Below are positions 13,208 to 26,200 of a stretch of DNA of 64,000 nt, in pieces. The position numbers and the translations under genes were made by a program. Below the pieces are notes generated by a model, which saw only the letters and a program-made list of their open reading frames with translations, was not told where the DNA came from and searched no databases. How positions within the stretch are numbered: the first letter of the stretch is position 1; each line of letters begins with the position of its first letter. This stretch comes from Apostichopus japonicus. Lineage: Eukaryota > Echinodermata > Holothuroidea > Aspidochirotida > Stichopodidae. The stretch is from the NCBI RefSeq assembly GCF_037975245.1, contig NC_092561.1, positions 622,001 to 686,000 on the forward strand, written 5' to 3'.

Positions 13208-14220
13208 TGTTTGCACGGGTTATCCGGGTACCCGCCCGACGTGATACTACCCGCTTCCTAATTTATTACCCGAATCCTAAGCAAAGTGTGATTTAAAAAA
13301 AAAAAAAATGGCAAACCGACGGTTAGGCAGATTTCCCATTGACTTAGTGTGGTGTTAGGCTACCATGTGTTCGAAGATAACAGCAATAACGAAAGCTTTC
13401 CATAGATATCTTATTACTGCGTCACAATTTCAGCTAATAAACAGATGGCTAGGCTAGACTACTCCCATTGACTTAGTGTGGTGTTAGGCAACCATGTGGT
13501 CAAACGTAACAGCAATAACGAAAGTATTCCATGGATGTCTTATAACTGCGTTACATCTCCAGAAAATAAGCAGATGGTTAGGCTTAGCTAGATTTCTCAT
13601 TGACTTAGTGTGATGTTAGGCTACCATGTTATTATTTATTCATTCGTTTATTTCAAAGAAGGAAAGGCTGACAAGGAATTTTACGCGATGTTTATGGATT
13701 ATAGACGGGATAACTAAAAATTAGTAATCGCAAGTGGCTTTTTACTAATCGTTTATTCCAAATGCGATCAAATTGCGCGAATCGCGCAATCTCGCGGCTA
13801 ATGAGAACCATGGGCCTGCATAATAGATAGTAGTAGTATTAAAAACTGTTTAAGAGCTAAATTGGATATTTATATGGTTTGATCCAATAAACGTGCACGA
13901 GCTAGCATAAGCAGCGGCGGCAGTGCGATGTTAGTAGTAATGTTAATTATAATTAAATAATTTATTTATTAACAAGTTAATGAAAGAAACAGAAGCAAAT
14001 AAAAATTATTGAGGGAGGTTTAATACCTTATCTTACACCTACGTATTTGAACATGAAAACATTGTCAGTAGAGAATATAATGCATTTATTACAGCATCCA
14101 ATATGTAATTCTTGAAAATCGTGATACACGAGGGTAAACAAAATTTTTCCGGGTACCCGGATACCCGACGGGTAACGGCCCTCGGGTACCCGGTTCCCGA
14201 TTTTTGGACCCGTGTAAACA

Positions 14221-14258
<38 letters not shown>

Positions 14259-17200
14259 AATTCATAAAGAAAAATGCTGAATATCTTTTGAAATCCATAC
14301 CCTACTGCTAACTGGGTAATACTGACAAGCTGTACTCTGTGGGTGCACTGTGTGTGCACAGTACTATGGTTTCGTGAATGACAAAGCCCAGGAAAGATAT
14401 GGCTATGCAGGGATCGCCAACAACAATTAAAGACTAGACCGCTCACAACTTTACAACACTAATCCCTGGTCATTTTGGCAACTAATCGCACACTCACACC
14501 AAAGTGTGCACAATTCAAACAATCCCTCCTAGGACACTACAGTTAACCACATCTACGTGTCCCCATAGGGTGCAGCCAAAAACAGGCACACTCAACTATA
14601 TTTACAAGCTACCTCACAAGTCCCCATTTATACACCTGAGTGAAGAGAGAGGCAATGGAAATTAAGTGCCTTACCCAAGGACACAACGTTATGATCTGGC
14701 CAGGACTCAAACCTGCAAACCTTAGTCCCCAAGTCCACTGCCTTAACCACTTGACCACACTGCTCTTAAACAAGTATTTCACAATGAGTTTGGAAGCATT
14801 TTTTCTCGATGAGTTACCTTATTCTCTAACTCTAAAGCCTGCCCGCATACTGCCCGACTGATCCCGGCCGTACTCAACTCCACCTTTGGAAATGGAAAAT
14901 CATGGACGGCCACGCAGTGTGCGTGCACTTTAAAAATACGACGAACGAGATTCTGCCAGATTTTAGGTTGCGTCGTGAACAGCCGAGCAGTTTGCGGTAG
15001 GCTGTACACTCATGGATGGATGTTTGAGGATGGCTTGATGGGTCAGTAATAAAAAAAAAAGTGCCCAAGAAAATTTTGTCCAAAATTATTAAGCAGCTCA
15101 AACTTGGGTCAAAAAATTGCTGACCATTTTAAGGGAGGAGGGGTAACTACTGATACGTACATGAACAAGCAATGGGTGCTGCAGTTTGCCTTCTTCTTCT
15201 GTTTCGGCAGCACTGTTAGTGAGTATTGTTGCTAAAGACTTCTCCACCTCTAAATGTAGGAAGTTGTTCCACATGTAATTGAAAAATAATTCCTACAAAG
15301 AATTGTAAAAGACAAGAAATTAAAAACCATAAATATGATCGCATAATATCAAAAAAATCTTTATCATAATTATTGATCATTTCATGTGAGGAATAAAAAC
15401 AACCAAAGGGGACAAATCAACTATAACTTAATAGTTTGCAAACAAGGCTGTTTCCTGTCAATCTAAATGGCAAGATCTTTTGTACCAAAAAAGTAAATAA
15501 AAATTAGTTATAGAAAGTTCAACGAATCATTTAAACAAGAAAGAAAGCAAAGAACACGCATGCCCATCTATTTAAGCCAGTCTTTACACTGATTGTACTT
15601 ATGAGAAATAAAGGCTGATCTGTCTTGTAGGACAGTTGAAAAAAGATGCCACCATTCTGGATCCTAGACCCTCCCCCTCCCCAACCCACATGCTCGGGCT
15701 GTAAGTTTGGCTCCAAGATTACAAATTAGACTCCCTAACTTGCAATTTCTGGCTAAAGCCATGACCTGCAGTGTATACCCTACTGCCGATGTAACACATC
15801 AGGCTTCAGTAGAGAACCAACCACCCCCCCTCCTCTCCCCTCCCCATTAAATAACTCAAAAATACCTGAATGTTTCAAAATGGCTATACCTCTCCCCAAT
15901 AAACATCAATTATTAATGTAGCCCAGCCACAGAGCACACAAACAGAGGCTGAATTTTTATTGTCATAGTAATGACCTGCAAATTTCTTGGTACAAATGAT
16001 TTTCAAAATTGGGGTAAAGTGGTGTTGGGGGGAGGGAAGAGTTCAGCCAACCCCCCCCCCCCCCCCCGTGGTCTTGTTGAAAGGCTGGTTTACACTCATT
16101 TAATCCAATGATCAATAAATATATTAGGTGGAATATTTCAATTTTCTACTTGAGATTAAAAAAAGGAAGGAGAAAGGTTAACTCACCCATATTGTCTTTA
16201 TAGTGCCTAATTTGGCTAATTCTGAATTTATAGCTGGACTATTTGTTACGAGAAGGGATGATATCAGCTTACAGACTTGAAGCCTTACGAAGCCAAACGG
16301 TGGCTCCAGTTTGCCCACTGTGGTTACCATGGATTCAAGCTGAAGAAAGGAAGACGATAAGAAGGAAGAAAAGTAGGAGCAGTTTGTCACTCATCTAATT
16401 AATCAGAACATGTATTGCAACAGCTTTGAAGGTTAAATTAATTTCTAACATCTCTATGGCAACTAAACTGAACTTTGACCTTCATTACTCCCATGTTAAG
16501 GTAGTCAAATTCAAATGCAAAATCACAAGTGACCGCCAAAAAAAAAAAAAACGTCCAGCCATAAACAAGAAGACGTTGCCTCCGACGGAACAGAGAATGT
16601 AAAAACGGAAATAGAATACTGACCCTTGGAGGTTCCTGAAGTAACTGGTGAAGTTCAGAAAGCTTAGGGACTATGGCTTTGAGGGTTCCACTGACCCCCT
16701 TGGCTAACCTCTCGGCATCTAGAGGTGTCATCTGCTCCTGACCCTCAGGGCTGGGAAACAAAAAGGTATCACTGTGAAAGCAAAGGTTGAAGAATTAGAA
16801 GTGGTGCAGAGAGAAAAATTGGAAAGTGCGCTGGCACACATGAAGTATACAGTATGGTTAACAAGGTAAGGCTTGGTGTATGTGTCAGGGAGGAAAATAT
16901 TTAGCATGTTTTTGAGAGAGAGACAGACAGTGAGAGTTAATTAAAGAACAAAGTTAGTTTTTACATCAATCCTTGAATTTAACACCCATTATGAAACCCA
17001 GGTGTATCATGTTACAAAATCTGTGTAAACTGGACAGCTGGTTTGATTACATCCAGAAGGAAGTGATTATATAATCAGTGAAAAGATTTCCAAAGATCCA
17101 CCAAACTCACTACAATCACTCATACCTTAAAGATATATGAAAGAGCTTTAATATTTATAACAGGATATTTTACAAGCATTTAGAGACTTTCAATTCATAA

Positions 17201-20200
17201 TTGACTCATAAATGTACAGTTCAGATACTGATGATGTATTTATTTGTCTAAGCTGAAATAATACTCATATTATATAAATATTTTCATTGCATAAATTGTT
17301 CCTTTTTTTCACTGGTAGTAGTAATTCACTACAAGTTACAAATAACATCCACACACAATTAGGCAATGATAACAGCCGAGGGAAGTCATATCTGATCAAA
17401 CCCTGGGTCCTCCCATTTGGGTAACTAATCAGATCAGTCCTGCTACACAGAAAGCATACCAGAAGCATATCAGATCAATCTTCTAACAAGGGAAACATAT
17501 CAGATCAAACCCTGCAATATGGTAAGCATACCAGATGGATCCTCCCATTTGGGTAACTAATCAGATCAATCATGCTACACAGAAAGCATACCAGAAGCAT
17601 ATCGGATCAATCTTCTAACAAGGGAAGCATATCAAGTCAGCCCTGCAAAATGGGAAGCATACCAGATGGATCCTCCCATTTGGGTAACTAATCAGATCAA
17701 GCCTGCTACACAGAAAGCATACCAGAAACATATCGGATCAATCTTCTAACAAGGGAAGCATATCAAGTCAACCCTGCAAAATGGGAAGCATACCAGATGG
17801 ATTCTCCCATTTGGGTAACTAATCAGATTAAGCCTGCTACACAGCAAGCATACCAGAAGCATATCGGATCAATTTTCTAACAAGGGAAGCATATCAAGTC
17901 AACCCTGCAAAATGGGAAGCATACCAGATGGATCCTCCCATTTGGGTAACTAATCAGATCAATCATGCTACACAGAAAGCATACCAGAAGCATATCGGAT
18001 CAATCTTCTAACAAGGGAAGCATATCAAGTCAACCCTGCAAAATGGGAAGCATACCAGATGGATCCTCCCATTTGGGTAACTAATCAGATCAATCATGCT
18101 ACACAGAAAGCATACCAGAAGCATATCGGATCAATCTTCTAACAAGGGAAGCATATCAAGTCAACCCTGCAAAATGGGAAGCATACCAGATGGATCCTCC
18201 TATTATGTAACTAATCAGATCAATCCTGCTACACAGAAAGCATACCAGATCAATCTTACAAAGAGGAAGGAATATCGGATCAAATTCTAACAAGGGAAGC
18301 ATATCTGATCAATCCTATAAGGCATCCTACTCCAAAGAAAGCATACCAGATCAACCATAGTTGGAAGGCATATCATCTCAATCCTTCTACAAGGGAAGCA
18401 TATTAGATCAATGCTTTTGTATGGCATCCTGACTATCAAGAAACCATACCAGAACAATCCTCCTATATTAATGTAGTTTTGCATCAGATTCGGCATGTTA
18501 CAACTTAGGAGGCATACCAGATAACATGGAAGGCACATCACAACCTCCTATCAAGGGTAGCATACTAGATCAATATTACACATGGAAGGCACATCAGAAC
18601 AACCTTTCATCAAACTTTTATAACAGTGAAGGCATATATACAGTATTATAATGAAAGAGATTCTTTTACAAGAAGGACTTTGATCTATCAGCTCTGTTTA
18701 CCTCCTTGTCATGGACACAATGAGATTAACAAAACGGCCCAACTTGTTACTTTTAATAATCCTTCACCAATAACAAACAGACTTGTCGTTCAGTTTGACA
18801 CTTATACCGTTGTTCTCATAGTTACAAGAGTGTAAACAATTTAGATGAGAAACTCAGAAAATTCAAGGTATTAAATAAATCTCACAAAGTGAATATAATG
18901 TTATGTGGTGGGACACAACAAACAAAGAAGGATTTTTATTTTATTTTTGGTAATAATGGAAATGATTTCAGCTAAAAAGATTTTGATTATGCTGATCTTA
19001 CAAAGGACAAACATTTATCGAACCTTGTCAAGTTTAAAAAATGGCAGGAAGAATTTCGTCGACAAAGTTTTGGCCAACCATGATTTGCAAATGAAGTTGT
19101 CCAATTTGACTGTGAGTGTTATACTTAAAAGATGAGGGTTTTTGTCCCTGTCACATAATATTAGTAAAAGCAGTCTCTGACAATGTAGCAAGAGATTATA
19201 TAATCAAAAAATATAAACAAAACTTTAAAGCCATACACTCTTCTCTTTTAAAACATTACTTTATGAATATTCATGTCATTGGAAGCAATCGACCATTATT
19301 CGTGTTGAAGCATTGGATGTAGAAAGAAACCAACTGGAGATACTCAGGCGAGCTTATGCTTCAGCATGTGTTTACCTTTGTTTTTTAAATTCTAAAAGAG
19401 ATAATAAAATAGCCACTCCGTTGACCAGAGCAGACTCTGCCCGCTTTCCACGAAACATGTGTTCAAGAAGTTCCGAAACTGTTTCTTGCCTGGAAAAGAG
19501 ACGAAGAAGAGAAAATTATAACAAAAGCGATGAAGCCCATGACCTTTAACTTATTTTTCTGAGACCCACTTGGCCAGTATCAAGGATGGAATTAACTGAC
19601 AGCACCGTGACATGAAATTGCTAGAAATTGATGTTCATTTTCATGAACAATCTCACAAATTCGGTCCCCGTTTTGCCATTTTTTTCCTTGTTGTACGAGT
19701 TTCACCTTACATTGTAATCCATACCTTCCTGCACTTTAAAAAAGATTTGAAAATTGCCTAGGTGATCTTTTGAAATCTTGAGGAAAAAAATGCGTTTCAA
19801 CACAAATTACAAGACAATTTACTTTTCCTGAAAAAAAGTATCCTTTCTAGTCAATAATCTCCTTGCCATTTTGCAAAGTTGAACATTTTAAAATCAGTTG
19901 GGTATTCTGATTTTTTTCATATCCACGTTTTCTCTAAATCTGTCAGCTATAGCCCTGTTTTTGAAACTATTCATATTGCTTGGTGACCCCAGTTTCACCT
20001 TCATCAATTTGGCACCCCCTCAAGTGTCGGATGTTGTGACCTGGGGAAGTGGTCTCTGAGGTGGAGGGTATACCCTCCCCTTTGAGAAATATGAAAAAGA
20101 ATGATTAAGGGGTGTTTAGTTGCAAAATGGCGAATATTTTCCAAGTAAGTTATGTTCAAAACTGTTCCATTTTTATTTCTATTCTGTTGGCGACCCTGAA

Positions 20201-23200
20201 GAGGGTTGTGACCCCCACTTTCAATACCTGGGAGCTATAGAGTACAAACTACGGACACCCTTTTACTACACAGGTAGTTTCTAGTTCATAAGAAAGTTAA
20301 TAAGCACATTTTTTTGTCTCTTTCTATCTCTGTATATATCGTACAGATGCAAGACTTACTTTTCTATCGTAGTAAGAAGAGGATCATTTTCAGCACATTC
20401 CTGTAACTGTGACATGTGTTCCCTTGTGAGTCTGATAATGTCGCATAGGCTCTGGGCTGCATTACTATGGACCTCCTCGCTCTGTTCTGGGTCTATTAGA
20501 TCTACCAGTCTATGGATGAACTTCTTCTCATTCAACCACTGTGAGATGAAGAAAACACATCCATATCATATTTAAAAATGAGAGAAAAACATAAAAATAA
20601 ACAAAGAAGACAACAACACTTTCAAGAGTCTGCGTTGATGATTCCACTCTTCCATCAGATTATTTGGTAAAGTACAAAACCTATTATATAGGGCTTTTCT
20701 AATGAAACATGATTATTGACGATGGAACTTTTCATGAAGATGAAGATCTTTTTCCTTCAGTCTCTCAATTATCTGTTTGCCTCTGGTAACCATTTTCAAG
20801 TTCTCACCACCACATCGAGTAACTCTGAATAATGTCCTAACAGAACAGACTTGAGACACTTTCATACACGTGGCACCTCCTTTGATGTTGTCCGATGGAG
20901 ATAGAGGGACAAATTCAGTTGAGACTTCTCTTCACACTTTTTTACGGAATACTTTGTGCCGTGGTTGTTACCTGTCAATGACTTACCTCTAGAAATGGAG
21001 TCCTGAGCTCTTGGGAATCGATACAAGTTATCAGCCTCAATATGAGGTCCATAATTGCTGATGTTTCTAAATGTTTGAAGAAGATGCCCAGACAATCCTC
21101 TTGATCCTTTATGTACTCTATCACCAGCTCTGGCCTTCTGGCTAAGAGGGAACCCACTGTTTTACTGAAGAAACTGGCTAGAAGTGGATTCAAAGGTGGC
21201 TTATTGTCAAGGAATTTCCAAAGTTTTTCAAAAATTTTCTGAAAGATCAAAAGGAAAATTCAAACACGGGTCAATACAAGTTTCAGAGTGACAACCCCAA
21301 AAGCTGATTTTGGCAGCATTTTTTGTCAAAAACAGTATAAACTAACTTGTTTAACTTACTTTTGACTTACAGCACACATCAATACAAATCATACTGCAAT
21401 CATGCTCCATATAATATAAATATTGTCCAATGATTCTTAATATGTGACTAATCTTATTTTTCACATTTTGACAACTGCTGTCATGAACAGCCATGATAAA
21501 CACAATGGAACATCACATGCACACATCACAAAATGCTGCCCCAATAACACAATCCTTTGCTTACTGCAGTGGAAATACTCATCCATCCAACATCCCCTTC
21601 TCCAGATCCTCCCTCCCCCCCCCCCTAAAAAAAAACAACTCTGCATTCAGATTAGGTCATGATTCACAATCTATTATCACACAAGTTATTATTTTCTTTG
21701 TGAGTCAACTTTTCATTCCCAAATATTCCTGCTTTATAATATTTCAATTTCTGTACTTTCCAATTCATCCCCGAGGATTCAGAGTACTGTCCCCCTGCCA
21801 GTTCTGCATGAAACTGTTATAAATAAACACATGGTTCATTTCAGTTGCACCAATCTGTCCAAACGCTATCCCACCCCCCCCCCCCCCCAACAGCCTCCAA
21901 CTCCTGCACTCAGAATAGGTAAGGTTCCCCTCTGAACTATATTCCAACTAGTTATTTCTTTGTGAGTCAAGTTGATATTTCCTAAGGTTTCCTGCTGTAT
22001 AATAAACCAGATATATTTCTTCTCCTTTCTTTCCCAAATGTAAAGTGCGTTGTCCCAATGCCCCCCCCCCCCCATTGGCTAGCCTATTATCGACGATTCT
22101 GTCTTTAACAACACATTTGCCTGATTCTGCTGCATTATTAAATGTGTCGCATATGCTAATGACTGCTGATCATGTAAAATGACAGGACAGAGGAATGTAA
22201 TAACTAAAGACAGTATAATAGGAAATCATGATTTAACTGAGTCAGACGATCCGTTGTGCTGAACGATACCATACACCATCACGCAATCCTCATGATGTTA
22301 GACTCTAGGGAGTCTTCTCCAGGAGAGAAGGACTTTGTAAACATTTTCATCCAATCTTGTGGAGATCTCGAATGACTAACAAATGGGTATAACATTTCAC
22401 ATTCATGTTGTCATCATAACCACTAATTTACTATAATTTATATCACAAATGTGTGCGTGCGAATCCTTGAGATCACACGGCTGTGTTTCAGGAGAAATGC
22501 TGCAGAGAGAGAGGGGGGGGGGACGATCATGCAGGGGTTACTGCACTTTTTAACAGTAAACTAAACAAACACTTCCTGACATATATACTAGCAGTAGCAG
22601 GCAACAAGGTAATCCTCTTTCCTATCATACCTAGTTACACCTTGAGGATTACCTGTTAAAGGGTTGTGTGCTACAAATCAGAAAGGTTTGGACACAAGAT
22701 GAAAACAATGAACAAATGTTGGGATAAAGGAAAGCTTGACTGCCAAAATTGCTTCTAGGAATTATTAAAGTTATCTGAAAATTCTACCACTAATGCACTG
22801 GGGGAAGGGGGTGGGTTGCTCATGGGGTCATTGGCCTCTGTATCTCAACATTACCCGAAGCTCACTGGTTTGGATATTACCACAGAAGTTACTTATTTGT
22901 CTCCACTCTACCAAATATTGTATTTTCTTTTATATCCAGCCTATTAAGGTCTGGTAACTTTAATTTAGCACAACCCCAACCAACACCCCCCACCCCCACC
23001 CCTGGTTGACCCTCTTATGGGTAAATGCCCATCACCTCATCCTCCTGAATCTCTGATAGGAAACTGGTTCAGGATCAGAAAAAAGTTAGTGTTTGCAGAG
23101 TGCCTTCTTCATAGAAAAGGTTGTGGAGAAAAAAATGGAATAAATTTTGCCAAGAAAAGTGGGTAGTATTCTTCCTGGGTGGTAGATTTTGGAAGGTGTA

Positions 23201-26200
23201 ATAGAAGTCTCGCAAATTTAACCAACCATCATCACCACCGGCCAAGCCGGCAGTGCACCACCACTGCTCATTACGCAGCCTGCATATCGTTCACGCTGTG
23301 TAAAAGTAATGAGCATCCACAGTTCTCAACACTGAAGCTCTGCTATTGTTTGTAAACAAATGCTGTACTGGCTTTTCCTGGTCTGTGGTTTATCACATAA
23401 CAATGTAGCACTCTGACCACAGTAGGAGATTTATTCAAGATTGAGTGTATCATGATACAACGTTTTCGTATTGAATGTGTCAAAGTACTTTCTGACATCT
23501 TTTCCTGTTCAAAGGATTCTCATTCACTAACACTGAACCATCTCTTTTTTTCTCTTAGCTTCCAACGAGACATTTTTATCTTCTAGATGATGTTTTGATT
23601 TATGAAAAAGAACATAGTTATACTAAATGTTGCGTATTTATAATTGACTGTGTAAGACTTATTTACAGTACAGCCTAGAAGTTTTGGCAAAATAGAAGCA
23701 ATAACAATTTAGTATTCGCTGAATATCTTTAGTGCCATCTAACTGCGACACAATTTGAGCAAATATACAGATAGTTAGGCTAGACTTCCATATTGACTTA
23801 TTGTGATGTTAGGCTACCATTTGGTCGGAGATTTTTGGGGATTTTAGGCAAACATAGTTTGTCGACTGCACGTGTCTTTGTTTCCATCAAGCAGCTAGTT
23901 CTGGTAGTTCCTAGCAAGTGCTTTGCTCTCAGAGTTATAGCTACTGCATACGTTCGTGATTCATGCGTAAAATATTGAAAGAATTCTCACTGTTAATGAC
24001 TTTTGCGTTCATTTATGTCATAGAAGGAAAGACTGACAAGAAAATTTACAGGATGTTAAGAAAGATTATAGACAGGAAAACGTAACAAAATTAAGTGGCT
24101 TTTTACTTAAGATTTATTCCATAATAAAAATAACTAAGTGTTGCTATTTCAAATAAAGAAAAGAAACATTATTTTTGGTGTCTGTGTTCTTATTTTGAAT
24201 AACATACTTATCAAATTTACGTAAGTACTGGCCTACCCTATAATCTAACAAATCGACTTTTCACGTAGAAAATTGGACCTAGGCTACACCAAATATCTGG
24301 ATATTCATTACTTGGACTCAGCATGTTGCGGGACCTCAAAGTTTAATATTCTGAAATTTCCGTTAAATATTTTTCTACCTTCATAAAATAATTATAAAGA
24401 TATCATAGAATTTTGAGCCACAACCGCAGGGAGTATAACTTGGTTTAAATTCATCTTTGCCCGGGACTGTATATTATAGCCTTTAGTACGGTACTGGTTC
24501 ACACAGTGCAGTACAGTACTTAAGATTTTATATTGTAATGGAACCGATTCGTTTATTTTTGTGGAGTGTTCCATGATGTCATAATGTCATTTATAGTCAT
24601 CTTTGGCTACTTTGTTAAATTTTTAAATACTTTTTGTATCAAAGATGGATATTGTACGGAGGAGGAGGACTAATTAATATAGTAATTATTTTACCTTTGT
24701 GTCTGCTAATTTATCAGTGATGGCTCCAATGTCCGCTGTTAAGAGCTCACAGGCCATGTTTGGCTGTTTGTACTTTATACTATCTTCGAGGTCAGATGGA
24801 GGTTCGTTCGTGATCATGTCTACAAGCTTCTCCACCACCTCTTCGTTGGACAAACTACGAATGAAAAAAAAAAAGAAGATTTAAAGAGAAATATATATAG
24901 ACTGACTCCACGGTTAATAATTGCAAATTAATTTCAACATATCTTCGGGCAAATATTTATCCAGTTTTGCTGGTATCTCATGGCTACACTAACCTGCACA
25001 ATTGCTACATATATGTCTATACAAGTTCATAGATACATATAGAGCATTTTCTATCGACAGGAACCAAAGTGTTTGACATTATTGGACAAAATCCAGAGCC
25101 TACAAAAACTGCCACACAAAACTTTCACCATTAAATTATTCCCTGGATTTTCACAAATTATGATTTTTGAAAGTTATTAAAAAACTGATCTAGAGGGGAG
25201 CAATTTTGCCTGTGACAGAACGGAAAATGGAAACATAAAACATGCTGCTTCTGCTACGTGTGTAGATGTACAGAGCTTGTTAATTTATGTGTAGTCGTCA
25301 CTGTTCTCTATTGATGAAAAACAAAGGGAAAAAGCAAGTTAATCAGGCTCCAAAACAATGGTTCAAGGGCTTTGGCCGACTGCTAATTTTCAAAGTAATA
25401 AAATGGGGGGGTGGGGACAAACCATGTCGGAGGTTTCAATGGCAAAGCACAAGAACACGATATCTAGTATAGTTTCGTTTTTCATCAATTTTTCAAAACA
25501 TTTGTTTCCGAATCAATCCTTGCATTCTATCATGCACTGACAGCTACAATGTAAGAAGAAATGAATTGTAATAGCCATTCTTTGGTAAGACAAAAAAAAA
25601 AAATTATATGGAAGAACAAAATCAAGTTATTACAAACTGGAAACGAAAGTAACAGCAATGGAATGTTCACAGGAGAGCAACTTAGACACTGAAAACCTAA
25701 AAAAAAAATAAGAGCAAAAATATCGTACCAATAGAGAGCTCTGTGGTCACACAATGTTACCTGTGCGTACCAAGTACAGTATCCATTTACATTGGATTTA
25801 ACAAGCAAGTGCTGCTTGTTAAACCCAATGCATCTAACAATCAATGAAGGCTCCTTTGATACAATTCAGTAGCTTTGATAGAATTAGTGGTTTCATCTGC
25901 TTAACCCTAGTCATGCTGAATTTTGTGCACATTGATGGTGGGTATTAAGCGAGGTGCTGCCTAGTAAAGTGAAGTTAACTATGTGTCTTTGGAAGTGATG
26001 GGCTGCAAAGACTGTCAGAGAGAATTTAATAATGATAATGATCTACTATAATCAATTGTGTATTTTTTCTCCATCACATGCTCAAGAGAGGACCCTTTGA
26101 TCTTTATTTTTTGGTACCTTTGAGAAAATATTTCACATTTCAGCCAATTATAGCCAAAAGGACATCTGATCCTTAGCTATCCTTGAACATATTTTTATTG

